Shown here in pieces: positions 8,471-15,781 of a stretch of DNA of 64,000 nucleotides. The DNA lies in the NCBI RefSeq assembly GCF_026991495.1, contig NZ_JALXBJ010000012.1, positions 1-64,000 of the forward strand, in the 5' to 3' direction. The position numbers and the translations under genes are program-made. The notes under the pieces were generated by a model. That model was not told the origin of the DNA. It saw only the letters and a list, made by a program, of their open reading frames with translations, and did not search any database. Each line of letters begins with the position of its first letter. Position 1 is the stretch's first letter. The DNA is from Thermococcus sp. (GTDB lineage Archaea > Methanobacteriota_B > Thermococci > Thermococcales > Thermococcaceae).

Positions 8471-9859
8471 ATGAAGTTCATAGACCGCGAGCGAGAGATG
8501 GAGATTCTTGAGAGGGAGTGGGAAAACAGGCCGTCCTTTGTGGTGCTCTACGGCAGGAGGAGGATCGGAAAGACGAGGCTCTTAAGGGAATTCTCAAAGG
8601 GAAAGAGGACTTTCTTCTTCACCTTTCCGGAGGCGGTTAAAACCGTTCAGATGGCCGAGTTCAAGAAGGCCCTCTCGGAGTTCCTGGGAGATGGACTTAT
8701 CCTCAAGCTTGAAACGGACAACTGGCTCGACCTTCTCATTTACCTCGCCGAAAGGATTGATGACTCGCTCGTAGTCCTCGACGAGTTCACCTATGCGATA
8801 AAATCCGACAGAAAGATCCTCAGCGATCTCCAGAGGGTCTGGGATGGGATTTTGAGCGAGAAAAACGTCATGCTCGTCCTTTCTGGCTCGCTCCTTGGAA
8901 TGATGTGGGACGACGTTCTAAGCCACGCCTCACCGCTCTACGGCAGGAGGACGAGGAGCATCCATTTAAATCCCCTCGGCTACACCAGCGCCCTAAAGTT
9001 CTTCAAAGACCCTGAGTACGGGATTAAAGCTTACATGCTCGTCGGCGGGATTCCACCTTACCTGAGACTCGCCTCGCGCTACGAAAGCGTCGAAGCCTTT
9101 GTAAAGGAGGAGTTCCTGAGCGACTACGGCTTCTTCTACGACGAACCCTACGTCATCCTCACTGAGGAACTTAGGGAGCTGAAAACCTACTTCTCCATTC
9201 TCCGGGCAATGGCGAGTGGAAACAGACGCCTTGAGGAGATTGCCAACTTCGTAGGCCTCCCCGCGGGGAGTGTCTACCCCTACGTGGAGACCCTCATGCG
9301 GCTCGGGCTGATTGAGAAGGAAACCCCCATCTTGGGAAGCAGGAAGGCAACCCTCTACAGCATAGCCGATCCCTCTCTGCTCACGTGGTTCACTCTCACC
9401 TATCCCCAGCTCGATCAGATTTCCCTCGGGACTGCTAAGTTAGATGACCTCTATAAGGTCTTCCCGGTTCGCTTCGAGGAACTTGCGAGGGAGTTCTTAG
9501 TCGTAAAGAGGCCAATTGAGTTTGAGAAAATCGGCAGGTGGTGGTATAAGGGGGAGGAGATAGACATCGTGGCGATAGACGGGAGAACCGCCTATTTGGT
9601 AGAGGCCACGTGGAAGGATCTGGGCAGGAAGGACGCAGGAAGGGTTTTAAAGGCACTCGAAAGGAAATCAAAGCTCGTTAGGTTCGATGGGGGGTTTAAA
9701 CTCGGACTCATCGCGAGGAAAGTCGAGGGGAAGGAGGAACTCAGGAGCAGGGGTTACACCGTCTGGGATATGGAGGACGTTCTGAGAGGTGGCGGGCCAT
9801 CCTCACACCCATCTTCCAATCAATTTTTAAGCTCGGGCGCCTTAGCTAAGTTAAGGTGA
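8471..9859 (+). CDS. Archaeal ATPase with C-terminal DUF234 domain
   Basis: The 462-residue product starts with the typical FIDRERE segment and has a P-loop YGRRRIGKTRLL (about 27-38), Walker B LVVLDEFTYA (about 100) and LVLSGSLLGMM, a winged-helix segment (RLEEIANFVG..) and a C-terminal region with WWYKGEEIDIVA and AYLVEATWK, the nuclease-like DUF234 signature. Members are P-loop NTPases of the STAND/MNS type whose cellular role is not settled. ATG 8471 is preceded by GGTGGTTAG and a TATA-like TTTATATATAA. The TGA stop lies inside the ribosome binding site of egsA, so the two may be cotranscribed. It is divergent from the kinase gene. Confidence 0.85.
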   Translation: MKFIDREREMEILEREWENRPSFVVLYGRRRIGKTRLLREFSKGKRTFFFTFPEAVKTVQMAEFKKALSEFLGDGLILKLETDNWLDLLIYLAERIDDSLVVLDEFTYAIKSDRKILSDLQRVWDGILSEKNVMLVLSGSLLGMMWDDVLSHASPLYGRRTRSIHLNPLGYTSALKFFKDPEYGIKAYMLVGGIPPYLRLASRYESVEAFVKEEFLSDYGFFYDEPYVILTEELRELKTYFSILRAMASGNRRLEEIANFVGLPAGSVYPYVETLMRLGLIEKETPILGSRKATLYSIADPSLLTWFTLTYPQLDQISLGTAKLDDLYKVFPVRFEELAREFLVVKRPIEFEKIGRWWYKGEEIDIVAIDGRTAYLVEATWKDLGRKDAGRVLKALERKSKLVRFDGGFKLGLIARKVEGKEELRSRGYTVWDMEDVLRGGGPSSHPSSNQFLSSGALAKLR

Positions 9860-9864
9860 GAAAG

Positions 9865-10905
9865 GTGCACCTGATGGAGCTACCGCGGGAAGTCCTCCTC
9901 GGTGAGAACTTAGCTGGAGAAGCCGTGAACGTTGCGAAGAGGCTCAAGCTGGGGAAAAAAGTTCTCGTTCTCTACGGCCCCAAGACAAGAAAGATAGCCG
10001 GGGAGGAGGTTGAGGAGAACCTCTCCCAGGAGTTCGAGGCTTCTGGAGTTGTCGTTAGGGGGGCCACGATGGGGGAAGTCGGGAGGGTTATGGGGCTTGC
10101 GAGGGAGCTCAAAGCCGACTGGCTCATAGCGGTCGGCGGCGGGAGCATAATAGACGTCGCCAAGTTAGCCTCCTACCGTCTGAAGCTGCCCTTCATCAGC
10201 TTCCCGACGACGGCTTCCCACGACGGTATAGCGAGCGCCAACGCGTCCATAAAAGACCTCGGCTCGAAGACCTCGGTGAAGGCGAGGCCCCCGATAGCGG
10301 TCATAGCGGATGTGAGGGTTATCAAAACCGCACCCTACCGCTACCTCGCGGCTGGTGTGGGGGACATAATAAGCAACCTCACAGCGGTAAAGGACTGGCA
10401 GTTAGCCCACAGGCTTAAGGGCGAGTACTACAGCGAGTACGCCGCTTCGCTCTCCCTCATGAGCGCCAAGATGGTCATAAAGAACGCCGACATAATAAGG
10501 CTCGGCAACGAGGAGTCCGTGAGGAAAGTGGTGAAGGGTCTCATTTCCAGCGGCGTCGCGATGAGCATAGCGGGCTCTTCAAGGCCCGCCAGCGGTGCCG
10601 AGCACCTGTTCAGCCACGCCCTCGACATGCTCCTTGAGAAGCCGGCCCTGCACGGCGAGCAGGTCGGCGTGGGAGCCATAATAACCGCCTACCTCCACGG
10701 CCTCAAGTGGGAGCGCATCAGGGAAACATTAAAGAAGGTGGGCGCTCCAACCACTGCGTACGAACTCGGGGTGGAACCCGAGATCGTGATAAAGGCCCTC
10801 ACGATAGCCCACACGATAAGGCCCGAGCGCTACACGATACTCGGGAAGGACGGGCTCACTTGGGAGGCCGCCGAGGAGGCGGCCCGGATTACGGGAGTGA
10901 TATGA
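9865..10905 (+). CDS. egsA: sn-glycerol-1-phosphate dehydrogenase
   Basis: The enzyme reduces dihydroxyacetone phosphate to sn-glycerol-1-phosphate, the backbone of archaeal membrane lipids. The 346-residue protein shows the NAD(P)-binding GGGSIIDVAK, the TTASHDGIASANASI segment and the metal-binding His stretches GAEHLFSHALD and LHGEQVGVGA. GTG 9865 is preferred, since GGTGAG (9855-9860) sits 5 nt upstream and this shortens the track ORF by three codons; ATG 9874 is also possible. It follows the DUF234 ATPase without a gap and precedes UPF0179 by 27 bp. Confidence 0.93.
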   Translation: MHLMELPREVLLGENLAGEAVNVAKRLKLGKKVLVLYGPKTRKIAGEEVEENLSQEFEASGVVVRGATMGEVGRVMGLARELKADWLIAVGGGSIIDVAKLASYRLKLPFISFPTTASHDGIASANASIKDLGSKTSVKARPPIAVIADVRVIKTAPYRYLAAGVGDIISNLTAVKDWQLAHRLKGEYYSEYAASLSLMSAKMVIKNADIIRLGNEESVRKVVKGLISSGVAMSIAGSSRPASGAEHLFSHALDMLLEKPALHGEQVGVGAIITAYLHGLKWERIRETLKKVGAPTTAYELGVEPEIVIKALTIAHTIRPERYTILGKDGLTWEAAEEAARITGVI

Positions 10906-10932
10906 CGATCATACTTCACGGAGGTGTTTGAA

Positions 10933-11358
10933 TTGGTCATCACACTGGTTGGTGAAAAACTGGCGAAACCGGGTCTTGAGTTCATCTATTACGGACCCGC
11001 TGAACCGTGCAAGAGCTGCAAGCTGGCAAGGGTGTGCGTCGGAAACCTCGAACCCGGAAGGAGGTACCGCATACTGAGGGTTAGGAACATAGAGCACTCC
11101 TGTCCGCTCCACGAGGGGAAGGTCCGCGTCGTCGAGGTCGTTGAACCGCCGATACAGGTTCTTGTGGAGCCCCGCGCAGCCATACCCGGCTCAATGCTCA
11201 CCCTTAAGTTCGTGGACTGCGACGACCCGAAAAAGGCCGAGCTCGCGAGGCCGGAGGGGCTCTTCGAGGGAGACCACGTGAAGGTGAAGGAGATTCTCGA
11301 CGACGTCGAGTGCAACGGACGCAGGTACAAGCTGGTGACGGTGACGAGGGAGGGCTGA
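10933..11358 (+). CDS. UPF0179 family protein
   Basis: A 141-residue archaeal protein of the UPF0179 family, function unknown. Typical features are [12 protein letters not shown] at the start, a [10 protein letters not shown] cluster and an [15 protein letters not shown] segment; the several Cys could bind metal. A TTG start at 10933 is chosen because a perfect GGAGGTG (10920-10926) sits 6 nt before it and it gives the family's usual N-terminus. The track's GTG 10924 lies inside that ribosome binding site. Likely cotranscribed with egsA. Confidence 0.85.
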   Translation: MVITLVGEKLAKPGLEFIYYGPAEPCKSCKLARVCVGNLEPGRRYRILRVRNIEHSCPLHEGKVRVVEVVEPPIQVLVEPRAAIPGSMLTLKFVDCDDPKKAELARPEGLFEGDHVKVKEILDDVECNGRRYKLVTVTREG

Positions 11359-11455
11359 GCCTAACCCCGAGTTTCCCTTTCTCTTTCCCCGTTCTTTGAG
11401 GCCCGTTTTTCAATGGGAGACAACCCTTATTAACGGGTTCCCGGGAGTCTGAAAC

Positions 11456-11743
11456 ATGAAGGTGAAGGAACTCCTCGACATGCTGGACGGGACGATAGCG
11501 GATCTAAAGGTGGCCATAGTCGCCAACCAGAGCCGGTCCTTCGAATCACCGTACACAATGCTCGAATTCATACAGCGCGCGAACGAGCTCCAGGAGGATC
11601 TCGACGACCTGCTGAAGATCAGGGAACGGCTCTCCAGCCTGAACCCCGAGGACGAGGCGGAGGAGCACCTCTCGAAGGAGGAGCTCGAAGGGCTGATGAA
11701 GCTCATGAAGCTCCTCGAAAGCTCTAAGGCCCACGTCTATTAG
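11456..11743 (+). CDS. Small helical hypothetical protein
   Basis: A 95-residue, highly charged protein predicted to be mostly alpha-helical (EFIQRANELQEDLDDLLKIRERL and EELEGLMKLMKLLE), perhaps a coiled coil. I do not recognise a family. ATG 11456 lies shortly behind a TATA-like TTATTAAC. The next gene begins only 9 bp downstream, so both are probably in one transcript. Confidence 0.7.
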   Translation: MKVKELLDMLDGTIADLKVAIVANQSRSFESPYTMLEFIQRANELQEDLDDLLKIRERLSSLNPEDEAEEHLSKEELEGLMKLMKLLESSKAHVY

Positions 11744-11752
11744 GTGGTTCAA

Positions 11753-12073
11753 ATGGCCAGACTCAAGCTCGCGGCCGGCGTCCTGCTCTTTCAGGCGGCG
11801 GTGAACTCCTATCAGTCCATGAAATCTCCCTGGGTGTACCTTCCCTTCGTCGCCCTCGACCTCATCCTCGCCCTCGGGGTCTGGAAGGAGAACCGGCCGG
11901 CCATCAAGGTGGCCCTCGTCTACCTCGGCATAGACCTCTTCCTCGCGATATTCTACCTGATGGCCGGGGTCTACCTCCAGGGAATCACCGCCATCCTCGA
12001 CTTCTTGGGGGTTCACAACCTGATCGGCTACATCATGGAGCAGGTGCGAGAGGAGGGTGAGGAAGGGAGTTAA
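11753..12073 (+). CDS. Small membrane protein
   Basis: A 106-residue protein with about three to four hydrophobic segments (LKLAAGVLLFQAAV, VYLPFVALDLILALGV, VALVYLGIDLFLAIFYLMAGVYL) and a charged C-terminus REEGEEGS. ATG 11753 follows AGGTGGT with good spacing; the track's GTG is part of that site. No family is recognised. It follows the small helical protein almost directly. Confidence 0.7.
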   Translation: MARLKLAAGVLLFQAAVNSYQSMKSPWVYLPFVALDLILALGVWKENRPAIKVALVYLGIDLFLAIFYLMAGVYLQGITAILDFLGVHNLIGYIMEQVREEGEEGS

Positions 12074-12118
12074 TTATTTAAACATCAGTACGAACGTTAT
12101 CGTGTCGGTGAGAGCAAG

Positions 12119-12742
12119 GTGGAAACGGAGGGTGACCGCGGCCGGGGGTTTGGAGAGGACCTCTACATGGAGGAGACCTCGATAAGCGTTGACTTCACAT
12201 CCTTTATGGCGGCGGTGGTTTTCTTCTTCATAGGTCTGCTCCTGACGGGGAGCCCAGAAGTCCAGGTCAGGCTGAGGATCCCCTTAGTGTTCCTCTTCAT
12301 CAGCGCCATGGGCTTCCTGTACTCAACCATCATATACGCAAACGCAAGCGGGGAGCTCGCGAGGCTGAGAAAGCACGAGTTCGATGACCAGATCACCATG
12401 GGCAACATAATCTCCGAGTACCTCGGCGTGTACTGCCTCGTCTTTGCCATACCGCTGGCCATCTTGGGCTATTCGCCCGACAGGGTTCTGGCCCTCGTTA
12501 TAGTCCTCCTTGACTCCGCCGGCTTCTGGTTCTACCACCACATGGGGTACTCGATACTCGAGAGGTACGTGAGCAGGCCCCAAATGCACTACATAGTCGG
12601 CCTGTTCGTGGGTCTCTACCTCTCGTCCTTCTTTGGGTTCTACTTCGGCAGGATCTGGGCCTACTACGGGCTCTCATCCGTTCTCCTGGCGCTCATTTTT
12701 GCGGTGACCTTCTTTTCAGTACGGAAAGGGAGGGAGCTGTGA
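12119..12742 (+). CDS. Multi-pass membrane protein
   Basis: A 207-residue protein with about five to six hydrophobic segments (FMAAVVFFFIGLLLTG, IPLVFLFISAMGFLYS, YLGVYCLVFAIPLAILG, VLALVIVLLDSAGFWF, YIVGLFVGLYLSSFFGFYF, SVLLALIFAVTFF). No enzyme motif is recognised. GTG 12119 has GGTGAG 7 nt upstream and a TATA-like TTATTTAAAC near 12072; a start at ATG 12167 (MEETSISVD) is possible. Its TGA overlaps the ATG of the decarboxylase gene, implying translational coupling. Confidence 0.7.
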   Translation: METEGDRGRGFGEDLYMEETSISVDFTSFMAAVVFFFIGLLLTGSPEVQVRLRIPLVFLFISAMGFLYSTIIYANASGELARLRKHEFDDQITMGNIISEYLGVYCLVFAIPLAILGYSPDRVLALVIVLLDSAGFWFYHHMGYSILERYVSRPQMHYIVGLFVGLYLSSFFGFYFGRIWAYYGLSSVLLALIFAVTFFSVRKGREL

Positions 12743-13974
12743 TGTGGTGGGAGAGAATGGGCCACCTGACGGTTAGGGGAAACGAACTGTTCATTGGGGA
12801 GGAGCCGGTCGTTGAGCTGGCGAGGAAGTACGGCACTCCAGTTTACGTCTACAACCTGAAGAGGGTAGAGGACAACTACCTCAGGATGGCCGACGCGCTG
12901 AGAAAGGCCGGCTTTAAGGAGTGGGAGATCCACTACGCGATGAAGGCCAACAACAACGTCCACGTCCTTGAGACAATACGGGAACTCGGTGGAAAGATAG
13001 ACGCCACGTCCCCCGGCGAGGTGAAGTTGGCGTGGGAGGTGGGGTTCGGGGACGGGGACATAATCTTCACGGGTACGTCCCTCAGCAACGGTGACCTCGA
13101 ATTCCTCTCCGGCACCGAGATACTCGTCAACTTCGACTCCCTCTCGTCCATCAGGAGGTTCAGGGGGGAGCCCTTCAGGAAGGTGGGCCTCAGGGTAAAC
13201 ACCGGGGTAGGCATCGGCCGCGTTGAAAAGACAACCACCGGGGGGAGCGAGATAGGGAGCCTGCCCGTTAAGTTCGGGATACCCCTGAACAGGGTGGACG
13301 AGGCCTTCGATCTGATCGAGGAGAAGGACTACACCCTCTCGTGCCTCCACCATCACGTTGGCTCGGACTGGACCGGGCCCAAGGTCGAGAGGTACTTCCC
13401 TGCCCTGAGGAACCTGCTTGACGTTGCCGCGCGCGCCGAGGAAAGGCTCGGCTACCGGATCGAGACAATAGACTTGGGCGGGGGCTACGGGGTTCCCCAC
13501 AGCGAAGACGAACCGGAGTTCCCGCTTTACGATTTCTTCTCCCGCGTTAAAGAGCACCTGGATGAGCGCGGCTTCGGAAGGGCGAAGGTGATCGTTGAGC
13601 CCGGAACATACTTAGTGAGCGACGCCGGGATCTTAGTAGTCCAGGTAAACACCGTGGAGGAGAAGAACGGCAGAATATTCGTCGGGGTGGACGCGGGGCT
13701 CAACGTCTTCAACTCCCCGGCCCTCTACAACTACTACCACGAGGTCGTCGTCTGCAACAGGGTGGCCGCTGAGGAGACCGTGACCGCGACCGTGGTTGGG
13801 AACATATGCGAGAGCGGGGACATATTCGCCGTTGACAGGCCCCTTCCAAAAGTCGAGGAGGGGGACTACCTTGCCATCCTGAACGCGGGTGCATACGGCT
13901 ACGTTATGGCGAACAACTACAACCTGCGCCCTAAGGGAAGGGAGGTCGTCGTGCCCTTCCCGGAAGGGCCGTGA
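12742..13974 (+). CDS. Fold-III PLP decarboxylase, diaminopimelate decarboxylase-like
   Basis: A 410-residue Orn/DAP/Arg decarboxylase family enzyme. The PLP lysine is in IHYAMKANNN (about residue 63), HHHVGSDWTG supplies the His stacking on the cofactor, DLGGGYGVP binds phosphate, and VVGNICESGDIFA carries the catalytic Cys-Glu-Ser-x-Asp typical of DapDC/ODC. Sequence style is closest to LysA, but no other diaminopimelate-pathway gene is near, so another amino-acid substrate is possible. Start ATG 12742 overlaps the stop of the membrane protein (TGATG-type overlap); GGAGGGAG precedes it. Confidence 0.82.
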   Translation: MWWERMGHLTVRGNELFIGEEPVVELARKYGTPVYVYNLKRVEDNYLRMADALRKAGFKEWEIHYAMKANNNVHVLETIRELGGKIDATSPGEVKLAWEVGFGDGDIIFTGTSLSNGDLEFLSGTEILVNFDSLSSIRRFRGEPFRKVGLRVNTGVGIGRVEKTTTGGSEIGSLPVKFGIPLNRVDEAFDLIEEKDYTLSCLHHHVGSDWTGPKVERYFPALRNLLDVAARAEERLGYRIETIDLGGGYGVPHSEDEPEFPLYDFFSRVKEHLDERGFGRAKVIVEPGTYLVSDAGILVVQVNTVEEKNGRIFVGVDAGLNVFNSPALYNYYHEVVVCNRVAAEETVTATVVGNICESGDIFAVDRPLPKVEEGDYLAILNAGAYGYVMANNYNLRPKGREVVVPFPEGP

Positions 13975-14038
13975 GGTTGGGGTACCGGCCGGCCAAAACC
14001 GTTATTTAGTTTTCGGTCAAAGAAGGTGCGGTGGTAGC

Positions 14039-14365
14039 ATGAAGATGAGGATAGTGTTCGATAGGGAGTACGACCTCCTCTCGGGAGCTTACAGGGTGAA
14101 GGTGAGGGAGCTGGAGTTCGACGAGGAGCTCCAGAACGTCCTCCAGGGGGTCGATCCGGCCCTCAGGGTGAAGGGGGAGGAGATCAAGCTGAGCGAACTC
14201 AGGGAGAGAACCTTTGAGCTCCAGAGCAGGGAGGAGGCGGAGAAGCTCATGGGCGAGGTTAGGGGGGCCCTTGTGGAGACACTGAGCGCCCTCATAGCCC
14301 GCTTTAAGGAGGCCCAGAACTTCAATGGTTCGGTTTCGTACGAGATAGACTTCAACGAGCTCTGA
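14039..14365 (+). CDS. Conserved-looking small hypothetical protein
   Basis: A 108-residue protein (MKMRIVFDREYD...) with an N-terminal beta-like part and a long charged helical C-terminal part. No family recognised. ATG 14039 is preceded by GGTGCGGTGG, and a TATA-like GTTATTTAG lies about 35 nt before it. It is separated from the decarboxylase by 64 bp and seems to be its own unit. Confidence 0.65.
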   Translation: MKMRIVFDREYDLLSGAYRVKVRELEFDEELQNVLQGVDPALRVKGEEIKLSELRERTFELQSREEAEKLMGEVRGALVETLSALIARFKEAQNFNGSVSYEIDFNEL

Positions 14366-14392
14366 CTTTCAGGCCCGGGCGGAGTCTGTTTT

Positions 14393-14414
14393 CCCAGAAC
14401 GGGCCCAGAACGGG
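14393..14414. repeat. Perfect 11-bp tandem repeat
   Basis: CCCAGAACGGG occurs twice head to tail in the gap between the small protein and the decayed paralogue. It marks the left edge of the accessory island. Confidence 0.8.
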
Positions 14415-14432
14415 TAAGAAACGGCAGTCGGG

Positions 14433-15316
14433 TTAGGCTGGTTTTGAGCGCCGCACTATGGGGAGGACTTCCTCCTCCAGCCGCTTCGCCCTCTCCTCAT
14501 CCAGGTAATCCATTACACCGCTCTTCTCCTTGAACATCCTTGGCAGAAGGTGATACAGCGCCACGTGCGCCTGGTGTATGGCTTCAATCTCTTCTGGCTT
14601 GGCGTAGAGATCCAGATAGCCGAGCGGGTCTGGGTCATCCACATACATCTTTTCAGCCGCTTCATACGGCGATAATTTTTCTCCCCTCCTCCGCATATCT
14701 TCCCACGCCCTCTTCGTTATCTCTGCCCACGCTTTCGAAGCTTTCACGAATACGGGTGCCAGATCTGCCAACATCTTCGCATGCTCCTCTGGGATGCCAG
14801 AACGTTTCAGCTCATCTTCGAGTTCATATTGGAACCTTTTCATCTTTTCCTTATTCTGTAAGAACTCGTCAAGGCTCTTGAGCCGTGTGAGGGTGTCGTT
14901 ATTCACAAATTCTCTTATCTCCGTAATTGGGCTATCTCTCCATTTTTTCTTGGCTTCCTCTTCATAATCTTTTTCGAAGGGTAGTATTGCGTATTGAATT
15001 ACATCTGCCTTATACGACGGCAGTTTATACTTCATAGTCCCGATTAGTCATAGTCCCGATTAGCCTGTATATGGTTGTAATGGGGTGATACTCAAGCCCC
15101 ACTGCTTCATCCTCTACACTTGTGCCTTCCCATGGGTAGTGAACGTTTTTTCCACCAGCCCCTATTTTTCTTGTACTCGTCCTTCAGGGGAGGTAGGAGC
15201 ACCCCCCCGCCGTCGGGATTGTAGCTGAACTCATGGCTGATCCTTATCGCGCTCATAGACTTTCCTCGCGCTTCTCGATCAAGCGGAAACTTCCTCTCTG
15301 CGGGAAAAGGTACCAT
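14433..15316 (-). pseudogene. Decayed paralogue of the 535-residue island protein
   Basis: The track shows it as two ORFs (69 aa, 15107-15316; 200 aa, 14433-15035). The 69-residue N-terminus MVPFP..PDGGGVLLPP parallels MVPFP..PDGRGLLLPP of the 535-residue neighbour, and the 200-residue part ends in IEAIHQAHVALYHL..MDYLDEERAKRLEEEV, matching IKKIHKMHRIIYEL..EEFLDEREKEEVEREV there. Deleting one A from the A6 run near 15144-15151 continues the first frame through YPWEGTSVEDEAVG..TTIYRLIGT, and removing one copy of the 16-bp tandem repeat at 15032-15063 then leads straight into MKYKLPSYKAD. Two small lesions therefore account for the break. A promoter (TTTTTATACC) and AGAGGTGGAG before ATG 15316 remain. 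Confidence 0.85.
15032..15063. repeat. Perfect 16-bp tandem duplication inside the pseudogene
   Basis: TCATAGTCCCGATTAG is present twice without gap. Sixteen is not a multiple of three, so the duplication shifts the frame; reading with a single copy restores it. Confidence 0.95.
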
Positions 15317-15376
15317 TCTTCTCCACCTCTACTACTTCTAACTACGCTCCGGTGGTATAAAAATGAAAGGGTGGGA

Positions 15377-15493
15377 TCACCCCACCTTCACGGACCAGGT
15401 ATTCGCTCCAGCTTTCACCTCTATCGTCAATCCGTCTGTTATCTTCCCTTTCACGTCTATGTACTTGTCCGCCTTTGCGTGGAGGCTGCTCAT
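15377..15493 (-). pseudogene. Short coding remnant, unknown
   Basis: A 38-codon frame (MSSLHAKADKYIDVKGKITD...) with an in-frame extension GDPYIG back to a TAG. Composition is protein-like, with alternating hydrophobic residues resembling the end of a beta-rich protein (LTIEVKAGANTWSVKVG). No convincing ribosome binding site is visible, so it looks like a C-terminal leftover of a larger gene. Not on the ORF track. Confidence 0.35.
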
Positions 15494-15562
15494 CCCAATG
15501 TAAGGGTCCCCCTAACACACCTGCTTGAAGAGGAGTAGGAGGATAAGATATGTTTTTAGAAA

Positions 15563-15724
15563 TTACTCAAAAAACCCATCAGGACAGGGAGCTACCAGGG
15601 GGCGTATTGGGCGCACTCTACCACGCCTCCTCCCAATTACCTGAGATCCAAAGTGCACTTTGTTAGGATTCCCATCCACAGAGTTACCTTGTTTTCGAGC
15701 TATCTCAGAGGATATGGGGGTCAT
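15563..15724 (-). CDS. Small ORF with its own promoter, unknown
   Basis: A 53-residue frame from ATG 15724 (MTPISSEIARKQGN...) ending in CPDGFFE. It is supported by a good TATA box (GTATAAATAG, near 15766-15775) and AAAGGTGGTG a few nt before the ATG; the track's upstream start at 15751 would bypass this site. The C-terminal half is basic (GRRRGRVRPIRP). No family is recognised; it could be a small gene of the island or the N-terminal remnant of a longer one. Confidence 0.5.
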   Translation of the reverse strand: MTPISSEIARKQGNSVDGNPNKVHFGSQVIGRRRGRVRPIRPLVAPCPDGFFE

Positions 15725-15781
15725 GCACACCACCTTTAGAGACTGTTCCAAATACTACTTCGACCTATTTATACCTTGGCC

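Noticed and set aside
12664-13557. 297-residue minus-strand ORF
   Set aside because: Antisense to the PLP decarboxylase gene; no ribosome binding site or protein-like motifs.
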